64,000 bases of DNA from Staphylococcus ratti. Lineage in GTDB: Bacteria; Bacillota; Bacilli; Staphylococcales; Staphylococcaceae. The notes under the pieces are model-generated. The model saw only the letters and a list, made by a program, of their open reading frames with translations, did not search any database and was not told where the DNA came from. Of this stretch, positions 54,798 to 63,556 are shown piece after piece (positions within the stretch are counted from its first letter, which is position 1; each line of letters opens with the position of its first letter). The position numbers were made by a program, and so were the translations under genes. The stretch lies in NCBI RefSeq assembly GCF_020883535.1, contig NZ_CP086654.1, positions 1,922,001 through 1,986,000 on the forward strand. The letters run 5' to 3'.

Positions 54798-55250
54798 TTA
54801 GTCATATTTTAGCATTTTTTGCATAACCACTTTTTGAACACTGTAGCCTAATTTTTCGTTTAACGCACGCATCGCATCGTTATTTTCTAATACGGTCCCG
54901 ACGATTTGACGTGCTTGTTGATGCATCGCCCATGTTTCAATATGTTGTTTTAAAATCGTAGCAAGTCCTTTATGTCGTACATTTGGCGATACATACAACG
55001 ATTCTATCGTGACAGTCTGTGATGATACATCATGATGCCCCCATATGTATGCGATTACTTTGTCACCTTCTACTGTTGCTTCGATGTAATCGCCATTAAG
55101 TTCAATACGTCGCTGTATCATTTCTTCGTATAAAGCACATGCCATCGTGTGAGATTGTGTCACTATTAAAGGGTCATGTTGAAGCATCTGGACGTGGTAT
55201 GATGCAATTTGACGTATGAAAGCTTGATCTTCCATTGTAATTATTTTCAT
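54798..55250 (-). CDS. GNAT family N-acetyltransferase
   Basis: This 150-residue protein has the GNAT acetyl-CoA loop in VSPNVRHKGLATILKQHIE (about residues 88-106) and the C-terminal NDAMRALNEKLGYSVQKV. The acceptor substrate is unknown. AGGAGG precedes the ATG. It is divergent from the DUF1129 gene with a gap of 93 bases. Confidence 0.87.
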   Translation of the reverse strand: MKIITMEDQAFIRQIASYHVQMLQHDPLIVTQSHTMACALYEEMIQRRIELNGDYIEATVEGDKVIAYIWGHHDVSSQTVTIESLYVSPNVRHKGLATILKQHIETWAMHQQARQIVGTVLENNDAMRALNEKLGYSVQKVVMQKMLKYD

Positions 55251-55343
55251 GACATTTCCTCCTTTAATATTGATTTGTACTCACAAAGTCGTCATAATAT
55301 AATCAACTTAAATTATGCCATAAACGAAGTGGAGGTGTGTAGG

Positions 55344-56048
55344 ATGAAATCTGTTGAACAACTAACGCGTGATAATAATGTCAAATCGCTACGCTTAAAT
55401 AATACGGATAGACAAATTTTTGAAAGCTATATGACCTATGTACGTGCCGACATGCGCGTCAACGCATATGATTCTGAAAAAATGTTACAACATATTTTGG
55501 ATCATTTGTTAAAAGCAGAAGATAAAGGGACACATGCCATGGACTTTTTCAATCATGATCCAAAAAAACATGCCATACACACCATTAAAACATTACCTAA
55601 TCATACCATCATTAATATCTTTCAAACGATTTTAAAACACCTTGTCCTATTGCTTGGCGTCTTTTCTTTTTTAAAGGGCTTTATAGGCTTTTTTATTAAT
55701 GATACACGTATTTATTTGTACACATTTCCTATCACCTTTTTAATCGGGTTATTTGTGCTATTTTTATTTATATGGGCGTGCTACAAAATGGTACAATTAC
55801 AAGCTTTTAATTATTCGAGGTTCGCTTGGCTCTTTGGATATGCCGTCATCATCGCCCTTTTTTTAGCGCTGTTTTTACTTTTCTTTTTTCCACAAAACAG
55901 TTTACAATGGGGGCCGTACATTAATATCGGCAATTGGACATTTATTTTAATTTCATTTGTTATCATATCTATCGGCCTATATCTCAATGAACGTCAAGAA
56001 AAGAAGAAAAACACGCAAACCGCTTCTTGGCGCTATAAAGGCACATAA
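55344..56048 (+). CDS. DUF1129 family membrane protein
   Basis: This 234-residue protein has a soluble N-terminal part with the DUF1129 pattern YMTYVRADMRVNAYDSEKMLQHILDHLLKAEDKG, then about four hydrophobic helices (from about residue 95) and a basic tail. No function is known for the family. GGAGGTG lies 6 bases before the ATG at 55344. An upstream in-frame extension of 45 codons overlaps the divergent acetyltransferase gene and has no ribosome binding site. Confidence 0.83.
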   Translation: MKSVEQLTRDNNVKSLRLNNTDRQIFESYMTYVRADMRVNAYDSEKMLQHILDHLLKAEDKGTHAMDFFNHDPKKHAIHTIKTLPNHTIINIFQTILKHLVLLLGVFSFLKGFIGFFINDTRIYLYTFPITFLIGLFVLFLFIWACYKMVQLQAFNYSRFAWLFGYAVIIALFLALFLLFFFPQNSLQWGPYINIGNWTFILISFVIISIGLYLNERQEKKKNTQTASWRYKGT

Positions 56049-56068
56049 TTCTGTTCATTATATATAAA

Positions 56069-56109
56069 GGGAGTGTGACAGAAATCTATTTGATTTATGT
56101 CTCACTCCC
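56069..56109. repeat. Dispersed palindromic repeat, copy 6
   Basis: GGGAGTGTGACAGAAATC and TATTTGATTTATGTCTCACTCCC form a hairpin between convergent genes. Its right arm encodes the last codons and the stop of the small gene on the minus strand. Confidence 0.8.
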
Positions 56110-56271
56110 ATCTTTACTTTTGAAATAGATGATGTTTAATATCATGAAAATGATTACAATTATCCCGTAGTATCTTGATTCAAATTGAATAATATTAAAG
56201 AGTATCAATATGTTAAACACTAAAAATAGGAGTATGAGTAACAATAGTATTTTTCGACCTATTTTCTCCAC
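56095..56271 (-). CDS. Small membrane protein (possible)
   Basis: The frame encodes 58 residues from GTG at 56271, with AAGGGGTG about 6 bases upstream. There are two hydrophobic segments (about 6-25 and 32-50) and a charged tail. The last four codons and the TAA lie inside palindromic repeat copy 6. I recognise no family. The small size and the repeat-derived end make it uncertain. Confidence 0.4.
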   Translation of the reverse strand: MEKIGRKILLLLILLFLVFNILILFNIIQFESRYYGIIVIIFMILNIIYFKSKDGSET

Positions 56272-56370
56272 TGAATTCACCCCTTTTTATTTTATCATTT
56301 CTTAATAATTACCCGTAATAAGAAGTGAATTGCGTAGAGCAATGGTAAAAATCAAGTGCCATCAAAACTC

Positions 56371-56409
56371 AAAGAGCGTGTGACAGCTGAATGTCACACG
56401 CTCTTTTTC
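56371..56409. terminator. Hairpin terminator near the DUF456 gene
   Basis: Exact 15-base arms AAAGAGCGTGTGACA and TGTCACACGCTCTTT with a 6-base loop and a T-run. It is downstream of the minus-strand DUF456 gene. Confidence 0.8.
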
Positions 56410-56431
56410 AAATGATTACACTTTTCAAATT

Positions 56432-56923
56432 TTAATTGATTAATAATGCATCGACGAAAAACCATATCACCATAATCAACATGACGATGGCCTGCATCAA
56501 TGTGCTTGAAAAGAAAGCAACAAGCGAGCCAAAACTTGCTTTTAACGCTTGATCAAAGCGACGTTGTTGGGCCATTTCAACAATGATAACAAGTATAAAT
56601 GGTACGATAAGTATACCAAAAGGTGGGAAAACAAATGAGCCGATAATCACACCAATCAGTGCCGCCCATTCCCCTTTCTTACTTCCACCAAAGCGATTGA
56701 CAAAATAACGATTCATTAACAAATCAGAGATAAATATTAATAATGTAAAAAATACCATCGCAAGCCAAAATAACCATGACAACGTTTCATTATTAATGCC
56801 AAATTGATAAATTAAAAATCCTATCCACAATACGAGCACTGCGGGAATGATAGGTTTAATTAAACCGATAAACGCAACAATAAACGCCGCGATAACCAAT
56901 AACCATAAAACAATTTCCATCAT
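56432..56923 (-). CDS. DUF456 family membrane protein
   Basis: This 163-residue protein has about four helices. It shows the DUF456 features: an early IKPIIPAVLVLWIGFLIY segment, GGSKKGEWAALIGVIIG and the proline-glycine turn VFPPFGILIVPFI. Its function is unknown. It starts 13 bases after the sugar-efflux gene stop, so it is probably in the same transcript. Confidence 0.85.
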   Translation of the reverse strand: MMEIVLWLLVIAAFIVAFIGLIKPIIPAVLVLWIGFLIYQFGINNETLSWLFWLAMVFFTLLIFISDLLMNRYFVNRFGGSKKGEWAALIGVIIGSFVFPPFGILIVPFILVIIVEMAQQRRFDQALKASFGSLVAFFSSTLMQAIVMLIMVIWFFVDALLIN

Positions 56924-56936
56924 TTAAAAATCCTTT

Positions 56937-58139
56937 CTAATGTTCAGTAGGGCTTACTTTAGTTTGAGTCAAAATGATTAAAATAAATCCTATCGCCAAT
57001 GAAGCAGCGGATACATAAAAAACATTACCGAGTCCTACCCATTGACTCATTGCACCACCTAATAAGTTCCCCATCAATTGACCTACAACCATTGCGTTCG
57101 CAAAAAGCGTTGAAGCATATCCTGGAAACTGCGGTAAAATATCTTGAAAGTAGCTAATACCAATGCCTAATAACACTGCTAAAAATGCTGCTAAAAATAG
57201 TTGACCTACAAGCATCATTTTAACACTTTCAAAAATACCGATACTTCCAAAAAATAGACAACCACAAATCGCCGCAAACGCAAGTAAGGTTTTTGTTTCA
57301 ATTTTACTGGCGACCATTCCTAAAATAATCATAAATGGGACTTCAAGACCTGCACAAAGACTTGCAAGATGTCCCACATATTTTTCATCTTCTTTAAGGT
57401 ATTGCGTTACAAATAATGGCATATTTAAAGTGTACATCCATTGGCCAATATGAAGGAGAATAAAGGCTAAAAACGGAATAATTAAGTATGTATGTTTCAA
57501 CATGGATGGGGCGTTATCTTCCGTCATTTGCGTCCCCCGAAGCGGTTGGTGTTCTTTTGTTTCTTTAAAGAAGAAAATTTGTAGCAGTAAAGTCAGTAAA
57601 ATAATAGCTACTGTTCCACCAAATAAACCGTCATAACCCCAAGATTGATTCAAAACATTTCCTACAAGTGGGCCAAAAAGAAAGCCAAATGAAAACATCG
57701 ATCTTAATACTGAATTGGCAAAAACCGCTCGGCTACTTGAGGTAGATTGATTAATAGACTCTCTCGCCGAAGCGTATAATTGTGGCATTGCAGGCGCAAA
57801 TAAACCTTGAAAAATCGCATATAAAATAATAAACAATGTGATATTTTCTATAAAAAATGGCAACGCAAAACTTAAAGCGCCCATGAATAATGCAATAATG
57901 ATAATCACTTTTCTATTAATTGGATGTGTATCCGAAAAGCGCGCAACAACTGTATTAATTGAAAACTGACAAATTGCCGCCAATGCTAATAATAAACCAA
58001 ATTGATTGGTTGTCATCCCTAATTTATTGGTCGCAAACAACACAAAAAAGGGTACAGTTACCGCAATCCCCATACCAATTAACATCATATTAACTACAAA
58101 TAATTTGTAATTTTTAATGTGTAATAGCTCTCGAAACAT
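56937..58139 (-). CDS. MFS transporter, sugar efflux (SET) type
   Basis: This 400-residue protein has 12 helices: the MFS motif A region as VARFSDTHPINRKV at about residues 64-77, and FGFLFGPLVGNVLNQSWG in helix 5. The arrangement resembles SetA/SetB sugar efflux transporters. Sugar or drug export is inferred, and the substrate is unknown. It sits 15 bases downstream of a LysR regulator, which may control it. Confidence 0.83.
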   Translation of the reverse strand: MFRELLHIKNYKLFVVNMMLIGMGIAVTVPFFVLFATNKLGMTTNQFGLLLALAAICQFSINTVVARFSDTHPINRKVIIIIALFMGALSFALPFFIENITLFIILYAIFQGLFAPAMPQLYASARESINQSTSSSRAVFANSVLRSMFSFGFLFGPLVGNVLNQSWGYDGLFGGTVAIILLTLLLQIFFFKETKEHQPLRGTQMTEDNAPSMLKHTYLIIPFLAFILLHIGQWMYTLNMPLFVTQYLKEDEKYVGHLASLCAGLEVPFMIILGMVASKIETKTLLAFAAICGCLFFGSIGIFESVKMMLVGQLFLAAFLAVLLGIGISYFQDILPQFPGYASTLFANAMVVGQLMGNLLGGAMSQWVGLGNVFYVSAASLAIGFILIILTQTKVSPTEH

Positions 58140-58154
58140 AAGTGCCTCCTTTCT

Positions 58155-59024
58155 TTACAATGATGATGACGCGCCGACATGTTCTTTTAAAATATTAATG
58201 AAAGAACTGACTTGGGGAAGTTGTACCATGCTTACCTCGTAACTCAAATAAGTTGAGCGAACTAATGATTCTTCTTCGATATCTACTTTCACAAGTTCAA
58301 ATTTTGTCTCGTCTAAATCTTTTACCATAATCTCAGGCAATATGGTCACGCCGACCCCACTTAAAAGTAGTGCTTTACATGTCGCCACCTGATCCACTTT
58401 AATTCGTGCATGATAATCTTGTGACATATGATGATGGTACCACGTTTTAATTTGGTTAATGTAAACCGGATCAGCTTGGAATTCTATAAATGGAAGCTTT
58501 TGAAGTTCTTCTTCTTTATTTTTAGGATAAATAAAGTAATGTTGATCATCCATTAAATGATCATTATGGAGGTTAAGTAATTGGTTCCCACGAACAATCA
58601 TGATGTGGTAATCATTATGATGCGCTTTAATATGTTCGCTCGACCCCACTTGAAGTTGAATCTCAACATATGGAAATTCACTTGTATATCTCGATAATAC
58701 TTTAGGTAAAACCGTTTGTCCTACAAGAGATGAACATCCAATAGAAAGTGTACCACTTACCGAACCGATATGCGCCTTTATTTTATCTTGGAAAAGCCGT
58801 TCGCGGTTTAACATCGTTTTCGCATGTTCGATGACCATTGCGCCTTCTATTGTTGTTATCAATTGCTTTTTCGTACGTATAAAAATTTCGACTCCAAAAT
58901 GGCGTTCAATAGATTTAAGACGTTGTGTAACTGCAGGCTGTGAAATATATAAACGCTCTGCAGCTTTTCTTAAAGTTCTTGTCTCATCTAATGTAATCAA
59001 CAATCGGTAATCATCAATTTTCAT
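58155..59024 (-). CDS. LysR family transcriptional regulator
   Basis: This 289-residue protein has the N-terminal LysR helix-turn-helix (LRKAAERLYISQPAVTQRLKSIERHFGVEIF, residues about 18-48) and a periplasmic-binding-like effector domain from about residue 90. The start MKIDDYRLL is set by AGGAGG 7 bases upstream. It lies immediately upstream of the efflux transporter in the same direction. LysR proteins usually act on neighbours, but here the target is unproven. Confidence 0.9.
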   Translation of the reverse strand: MKIDDYRLLITLDETRTLRKAAERLYISQPAVTQRLKSIERHFGVEIFIRTKKQLITTIEGAMVIEHAKTMLNRERLFQDKIKAHIGSVSGTLSIGCSSLVGQTVLPKVLSRYTSEFPYVEIQLQVGSSEHIKAHHNDYHIMIVRGNQLLNLHNDHLMDDQHYFIYPKNKEEELQKLPFIEFQADPVYINQIKTWYHHHMSQDYHARIKVDQVATCKALLLSGVGVTILPEIMVKDLDETKFELVKVDIEEESLVRSTYLSYEVSMVQLPQVSSFINILKEHVGASSSL

Positions 59025-59132
59025 AGTCAACCTCCTTTATAAATAAAAAGAAACACTAGACATCGTATGTCCAGTGTGCAGAAGTCATCATCACATAAAT
59101 TATGTCGTATGAATTTAAGATGTATGTGACGC

Positions 59133-59720
59133 TTATAGCTGCGTACTTTTTTCTTTTTTTTGGTATTTTCGATTTATTTTTTTATAGCAATACATCGCTT
59201 TGTCATTGATACTTTTAAAATCTTCATCAATTTGAATCATAAGCTGGTGTGCGATCACATAGGCTTCATGATATTGCTTTCGCGTAATTTGATTTGTCTT
59301 TAGTGCACGTTCTAAATCATCTTGATCAACAAGCTCATACTTTCCATCAGGCAACGCAAGTACATCAAGGCATAAGTCGACTGTGCGTGCTTTCCCTTTT
59401 TGCGTAATATTTTTTAAGTTAATATCAAAATAATATTGTAAAGGTTCTCCTTTATCGTTAAACATGACGGTCATACTATAACGTTTCTTTTCGGGTAAAA
59501 TCTGTAGCCACTGAAAATGGTCGTCTGCTACAACCATTCGTTTTCCAACAACAGTCACCTCCAAAGGTTCTCTCACCTTATTCATCGTTATCAAACCGAT
59601 AATACCTTTAAATTTATTATTATTAACTTTGACTTCGATATAATCCCGATCTATGAGGCGACGCCAGTGACGTTTATCAATATACTTTATCTTCACAGTC
59701 ACCAACTCCCTTTTGTTCAT
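59133..59720 (-). CDS. DUF402 family protein
   Basis: This 195-residue protein contains the DUF402 core YYFDINLKNITQKGKARTVDLCLDVLALPDGKYELVDQDDL, with the acidic residues (DIN, DLCLDV, DQDDL) that bind divalent metal. Relatives hydrolyse nucleoside diphosphates or act in rRNA-related processes. The role here is open. The N-terminal 60 residues are basic beta-rich sequence. GGGAG precedes the start. Confidence 0.82.
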   Translation of the reverse strand: MNKRELVTVKIKYIDKRHWRRLIDRDYIEVKVNNNKFKGIIGLITMNKVREPLEVTVVGKRMVVADDHFQWLQILPEKKRYSMTVMFNDKGEPLQYYFDINLKNITQKGKARTVDLCLDVLALPDGKYELVDQDDLERALKTNQITRKQYHEAYVIAHQLMIQIDEDFKSINDKAMYCYKKINRKYQKKEKSTQL

Positions 59721-59814
59721 TATATATAAAGTTCACTATGATGTCACTAAAGAAAGATTTAACGCCCATCTCCTATTCAGGAAAACGATTAAATGTAAAT
59801 ATAGCATTTTAAAA

Positions 59815-59853
59815 GGAAAAAACTGATGCACTTACTAAGGAAGGCATCAGTTT
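59815..59853 (-). terminator. Terminator after yebC
   Basis: Arms AAACTGATGC and GCATCAGTTT. On the minus strand the stem is followed by TTTTCC and more Ts. Confidence 0.8.
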
Positions 59854-59866
59854 CAGGTTATGCTGA

Positions 59867-60580
59867 TTATAACTCAACGTTATGGAAAACGTGTTGGACA
59901 TCTTCTAAATCTTCTAGAACATCGATTAATTTTTCAAAAGTTTCTTGATCATCTGGCGAAAGTTGCACCTCTGTTTGTGGTAGCATTTCAAACTCAGCCA
60001 CTTCAAATGTGCTAATACCTAAACCTTTTAACGCTTGTTGAACTGTCGCAAATTGGTCTGGTTCAGCGTATACAATTGTAAGACCTCCATCTTCAATCAC
60101 ATCACGAACATCGATATCCGCTTCCATTAATCCTTCTAAAATAGAATCTGCATCAGAACCTTCAAATGCAAATGTCGCAGTAGGATCAAACATGTAGGCC
60201 ACAGAACCGGACACGCCCATGTTCCCACCATTTTTTCCAAATGCAGCACGCACGTCAGAGGCAGTACGGTTTACGTTGTTTGTTAATGCATCCACAATGA
60301 CCATTGAACCACTTGGACCAAAACCTTCGTAACGTAATGAATCAAAGTTTTCATCACCGCCACCTTTTGCTTTATCTATCGCACGGTCGATGATATGATT
60401 TGGCACTGAATATGTTTTCGCACGTTCAAGTACAAGCTTTAAAGCTTGATTTGACTCAGGATCAGGTTCTCCTGATTTTGCTGCAACATAAATTTCTTTA
60501 CCAAACTTCGCGTAAATGCGACTTGTATTTTTGTCTTTTTGCGCCTTTTTTTCTTTAATATTGTTCCATTTACGTCCCAT
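59867..60580 (-). CDS. yebC: YebC/PmpR family regulator
   Basis: This 237-residue protein has the YebC family sequence from [20 protein letters not shown] through [21 protein letters not shown] to [10 protein letters not shown]. Members bind DNA as regulators, and recent work links them to relief of ribosome stalling at proline runs. The start MGRKWNN (60580) agrees with the family; an upstream ATG three codons earlier adds M-E-I. It lies 78 bases after thiF in the same direction. Confidence 0.94.
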   Translation of the reverse strand: MGRKWNNIKEKKAQKDKNTSRIYAKFGKEIYVAAKSGEPDPESNQALKLVLERAKTYSVPNHIIDRAIDKAKGGGDENFDSLRYEGFGPSGSMVIVDALTNNVNRTASDVRAAFGKNGGNMGVSGSVAYMFDPTATFAFEGSDADSILEGLMEADIDVRDVIEDGGLTIVYAEPDQFATVQQALKGLGISTFEVAEFEMLPQTEVQLSPDDQETFEKLIDVLEDLEDVQHVFHNVEL

Positions 60581-60658
60581 TATTTCCATCTCACTTTCAG
60601 TTGCTAATGAACACCTTTTATTATACCGCTTTTATTTCTGTATTATCAACTGACCGTG

Positions 60659-61654
60659 CTAAGTCGTCACAAAAATAAGTTGCGCAACTTCAAGCGCATC
60701 ATTTTTATTTTCACTTCCATATATTAATAAACGTCCATCTTGGAAAAACGTCATTTTATAATGTCGGTATTCAAGCAGTTTTACAAATTGATTTTGTTTG
60801 ATGACATTGACATTTGGAGATAATAATTTATCAAAATCCTCAGGCGCATAACGCACTTGAATCACGTTACCACAATAGTATTCTCCTTCTATTGTTGATT
60901 GCTTTAATCGCTGATAGTGATGTTGGCGACATACTGGGCAATCTTCTTCTTTTAAATTAACAATATGCGTAGATTTCATTTCCCCTTTATAAATATCAAT
61001 CCATTTCATATCATAAGAAAACATGCCTGTCATTAAATAATTGAACACCTCTGCTACAGCAAAACTACTTGCGATATGCACTGCTGGTGGTAGCACACCA
61101 TGTAACGCACAGCTTTCCATTGTTTCAGGTGGCTCAGGCATAATACATTGTAGACAAGGGCCGTTGCTATCAATTGGAAACACACTAACTTGACTTCCCA
61201 AAACAGCACTATAAATGTAAGGAATGCGCATTTTATTTGTTGCTTCATTAACTAGATATCTTGTTTCAAAACGATCCAAACCATCCAACACAACATCTGG
61301 TTGATGTGTTTCTAAAATGCTTAAAATATTTTGTGGTAAGACTTCCATATTCATCGCTTCAATTTTCACTTCACTATTCATAGCTTGAAGGCGTTCTTTT
61401 AGCGCAAATACTTTCGGTTTCATTTCATTTGCATCTACTTCAAGGTAACCACTTTGACGATGCAAATTAGACAACGTCACGATATCTCTATCGACGATAA
61501 TGAGTTTGCCTATACCACTGCGTACAAGTTGTTCTGCAATACCACTTCCAAGCGCGCCTACACCAATAATCAGTGCGCATAGGTTTTGTAATTTTTTCTG
61601 AGTTGTATTGCCAAAAGCATGGAATTTTTCTTGCCTATCATAACGTTTCATCAA
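60659..61654 (-). CDS. thiF: ThiF-type sulfur carrier adenylyltransferase
   Basis: This 331-residue E1-like enzyme adenylates the C-terminal glycine of ThiS so that sulfur can be loaded for thiazole synthesis. It has the nucleotide loop [13 protein letters not shown], the RQSGYLEVD arginine segment, and two zinc cysteine pairs (CLQC at about 163-166 and CPVC at about 240). A C-terminal extension of about 80 residues follows. It overlaps thiG by four bases, so the thi context favours ThiF over MoeB. Confidence 0.92.
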   Translation of the reverse strand: MMKRYDRQEKFHAFGNTTQKKLQNLCALIIGVGALGSGIAEQLVRSGIGKLIIVDRDIVTLSNLHRQSGYLEVDANEMKPKVFALKERLQAMNSEVKIEAMNMEVLPQNILSILETHQPDVVLDGLDRFETRYLVNEATNKMRIPYIYSAVLGSQVSVFPIDSNGPCLQCIMPEPPETMESCALHGVLPPAVHIASSFAVAEVFNYLMTGMFSYDMKWIDIYKGEMKSTHIVNLKEEDCPVCRQHHYQRLKQSTIEGEYYCGNVIQVRYAPEDFDKLLSPNVNVIKQNQFVKLLEYRHYKMTFFQDGRLLIYGSENKNDALEVAQLIFVTT

Positions 61655-62418
61655 AGAAAACCGATTCCCTCTGAAGGGCTTGATTGAACCGCATTGTAAC
61701 GAATAGGGATACGTCCCGCTTCATAACTCAGACGCCCTGCTTCGATCCCTTTTTTCATTGCTTCTGCCATTTTAACTGGGTCTTTCGCACTAGATATTGC
61801 AGAATTCAACAAAATGGCATCCGCGCCTAATTCCATAGCTTCGGCACAATCTTTGGCTGAACCTATCCCTGCATCAACAATTACAGGCACTTGGCTCTTT
61901 TCAATAATGTACCGTAAATTTAATGGATTACTGATGCCTCGACCTGTACCTATTGGGGAAGCAAGTGGCATCACTGCGTGTACGCCTAATTGTTCTAAGC
62001 GTTTGGCTAATACGACATCATCTGAAATGTACGGACATACAATGTACCCTTTTTCAAGCAAAATTTCACAAGCTTTATATGTTTCAAGAGGATCTGGTAA
62101 TAACGTCGCGTCGTCTCCTATCACTTCTACTTTAACCATGTCGCAGACCCTTGCTTCATTGGCTATTTCAGCAATACGTACTGCTTCTTCTGCTGTTTTA
62201 GCTCCTGCTGTGTTCGGAAAAGTTATAAATTTTTCTAAATCAATATCTGCTAGCGGATTTGGAAGTGCATTGTCATATAAATTCATACGTCTTACCGCAA
62301 ATGTCAACACCTCAGTTCCAGAAGCGACAATCGCTTGCTTTTGAATGTCAGCATTTTCAAACTTCCCTGTACCGAGCAATAATCTAGATTTAAATGTAAA
62401 TTGTCCAATTTTCAACAT
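61651..62418 (-). CDS. thiG: Thiazole synthase
   Basis: ThiG (255 aa) builds the thiazole phosphate ring from deoxyxylulose phosphate, dehydroglycine and ThiS thiocarboxylate. The TIM barrel shows [12 protein letters not shown] at the start, the Schiff-base lysine in [16 protein letters not shown], and [31 protein letters not shown] at the phosphate site. It follows thiS by one base and overlaps thiF. Confidence 0.96.
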   Translation of the reverse strand: MLKIGQFTFKSRLLLGTGKFENADIQKQAIVASGTEVLTFAVRRMNLYDNALPNPLADIDLEKFITFPNTAGAKTAEEAVRIAEIANEARVCDMVKVEVIGDDATLLPDPLETYKACEILLEKGYIVCPYISDDVVLAKRLEQLGVHAVMPLASPIGTGRGISNPLNLRYIIEKSQVPVIVDAGIGSAKDCAEAMELGADAILLNSAISSAKDPVKMAEAMKKGIEAGRLSYEAGRIPIRYNAVQSSPSEGIGFL

Positions 62419-62419
62419 G

Positions 62420-62620
62420 TTAACCGCCTCCTACAAATTCAAGTATTTCAATTTGATCATTTTCTGAAATCATATGTGCAGTCCATAATGAACGTTTGAT
62501 TACTTGACCATTCACTTCTACTGCCATACGTTTGCTTTCAATTCCAAAATGTTGAATCATTTCTGCTATCGATATCTCTTTATCAAAACATTGCGTTTCG
62601 CCATTCACTTTCACCTTCAA
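62420..62620 (-). CDS. thiS: Sulfur carrier protein ThiS
   Basis: ThiS (66 aa) is the ubiquitin-like sulfur carrier for thiazole synthesis. It ends in the required diglycine (EFVGGG) after the beta-grasp pattern [16 protein letters not shown] place the start at a TTG (62620) because AAGGAGGTG lies about 6 bases before it and the product then begins KVKVNGE, as in other ThiS proteins. An ATG seven codons upstream is too close to the end of the tenI gene and has no ribosome binding site. Confidence 0.9.
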   Translation of the reverse strand: MKVKVNGETQCFDKEISIAEMIQHFGIESKRMAVEVNGQVIKRSLWTAHMISENDQIEILEFVGGG

Positions 62621-62633
62621 TCGACTCACCTCC

Positions 62634-63203
62634 TTATCCATTCCATTTCTGCACCATTTTTAAAAATCCCTTTACATCTTGATTAAATGCCCCATCAATC
62701 ATCGCTACACCTTGAAATGCTTTAGGTACGTGCGCAATGGTTTCCACGTTTATCCCCCCTATCCCTACGAGGGGGAAGTCCTCCCTTAAAGCATCGTTCA
62801 CTTCTTTAAACGTACGTGGCGCTTTCCCTGGTTTTGAGCGGGACATATACAAATGTCCAAAAAGCCCCCAACGCACCCCTGTCTGTTTTATCTTGCGAAT
62901 CATCTCTTGAGAATGGATCGACATACTCACTTCCCAATACGCCATATCTAGTTGCTTCGGGAGCTGATACTCACTAAAATGAATACGCTTCATTCCCATT
63001 TCTTGCGCCAATAAAATATTGGTATGGATAATAACCTTTTGCTTAGGGAACCCTTTATCCATCAGTATTCCAAGCCATTTTTTCAGTGACTCATGAGACA
63101 TTGGCACACGTATAATCACTCCATTAATCCATGGTTCAATTTTTACTAATCTGTCTATATGCCTATCATTTAATATTTCATAAGGGGTAACAGCAATAAT
63201 CAT
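62634..63203 (-). CDS. tenI: TenI/ThiE-like thiazole tautomerase
   Basis: This 189-residue TIM-barrel protein resembles TenI, the tautomerase that aromatises the thiazole product, more than thiamine phosphate synthase. The pyrophosphate-binding Gln-Asp motif of ThiE (GQED) is replaced by FSEYQLP, while the phosphate loop VGIGGINVETI is kept. It is the first gene behind the TPP riboswitch. A divergent ThiE remains possible. Confidence 0.82.
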   Translation of the reverse strand: MIIAVTPYEILNDRHIDRLVKIEPWINGVIIRVPMSHESLKKWLGILMDKGFPKQKVIIHTNILLAQEMGMKRIHFSEYQLPKQLDMAYWEVSMSIHSQEMIRKIKQTGVRWGLFGHLYMSRSKPGKAPRTFKEVNDALREDFPLVGIGGINVETIAHVPKAFQGVAMIDGAFNQDVKGFLKMVQKWNG

Positions 63204-63258
63204 TTCTAAACCTCCTTAAGTCGTTGCAATTAGGGTTCCATCTTCTATCCAAACAACA

Positions 63259-63289
63259 TAAAAAAACGAGGACAGCATGCTGTCCTCGT
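63259..63289 (-). terminator. Riboswitch-controlled terminator of the thi operon
   Basis: The perfect 24-base palindrome with arms ACGAGGACAGCA and TGCTGTCCTCGT (63266-63289) is followed on the minus strand by seven Ts. It lies between the TPP aptamer and tenI and is the likely expression platform. Confidence 0.92.
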
Positions 63290-63430
63290 CTTTAATATCA
63301 GAGTTAAGTTAAAAAGTAGCGACAGATGATTGAAATGAATGACATTTCGATTTCAATCCATCTTATACAGGGGAATGAATCTTTCAAATAAGATTTTGTT
63401 CCACACCTGTAGTCTCCAAAAAGATATACG

Positions 63431-63523
63431 CCACTTTCCTACGCCAGCATTATCTGGATCAGGTACAGGAATTTCAAAATCACTATTTTAATCTCAGCCA
63501 TTAGATGATGGCACTTCCAGTGG
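63431..63523 (-). promoter_or_regulatory. TPP riboswitch (THI box)
   Basis: Read on the minus strand, the aptamer begins CCACT, contains GGCTGAGA, then ACCTGATCCAGATAATGC and TGGCGTAGGAAAGTGG. These are the conserved pyrimidine- and pyrophosphate-sensing arms of the TPP class, and CCACT/AGTGG close the P1 stem. With the downstream terminator it should shut off tenI-thiS-thiG-thiF when thiamin pyrophosphate is high. The rest of the 63204-63540 stretch holds only the terminator and leader. Confidence 0.96.
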
Positions 63524-63527
63524 TACT

Positions 63528-63556
63528 TTAATATTCAATTTTATCTGCGAACGTAA
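63528..63556 (-). promoter_or_regulatory. Promoter of the thi operon, overlapping the upstream gene
   Basis: On the minus strand TTACGT (63556-63551) and TATTAA (63533-63528) are 17 bases apart. Transcription would begin about at the first base of the TPP aptamer. The -35 lies inside the last codons of the BI-1 gene. Confidence 0.6.
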
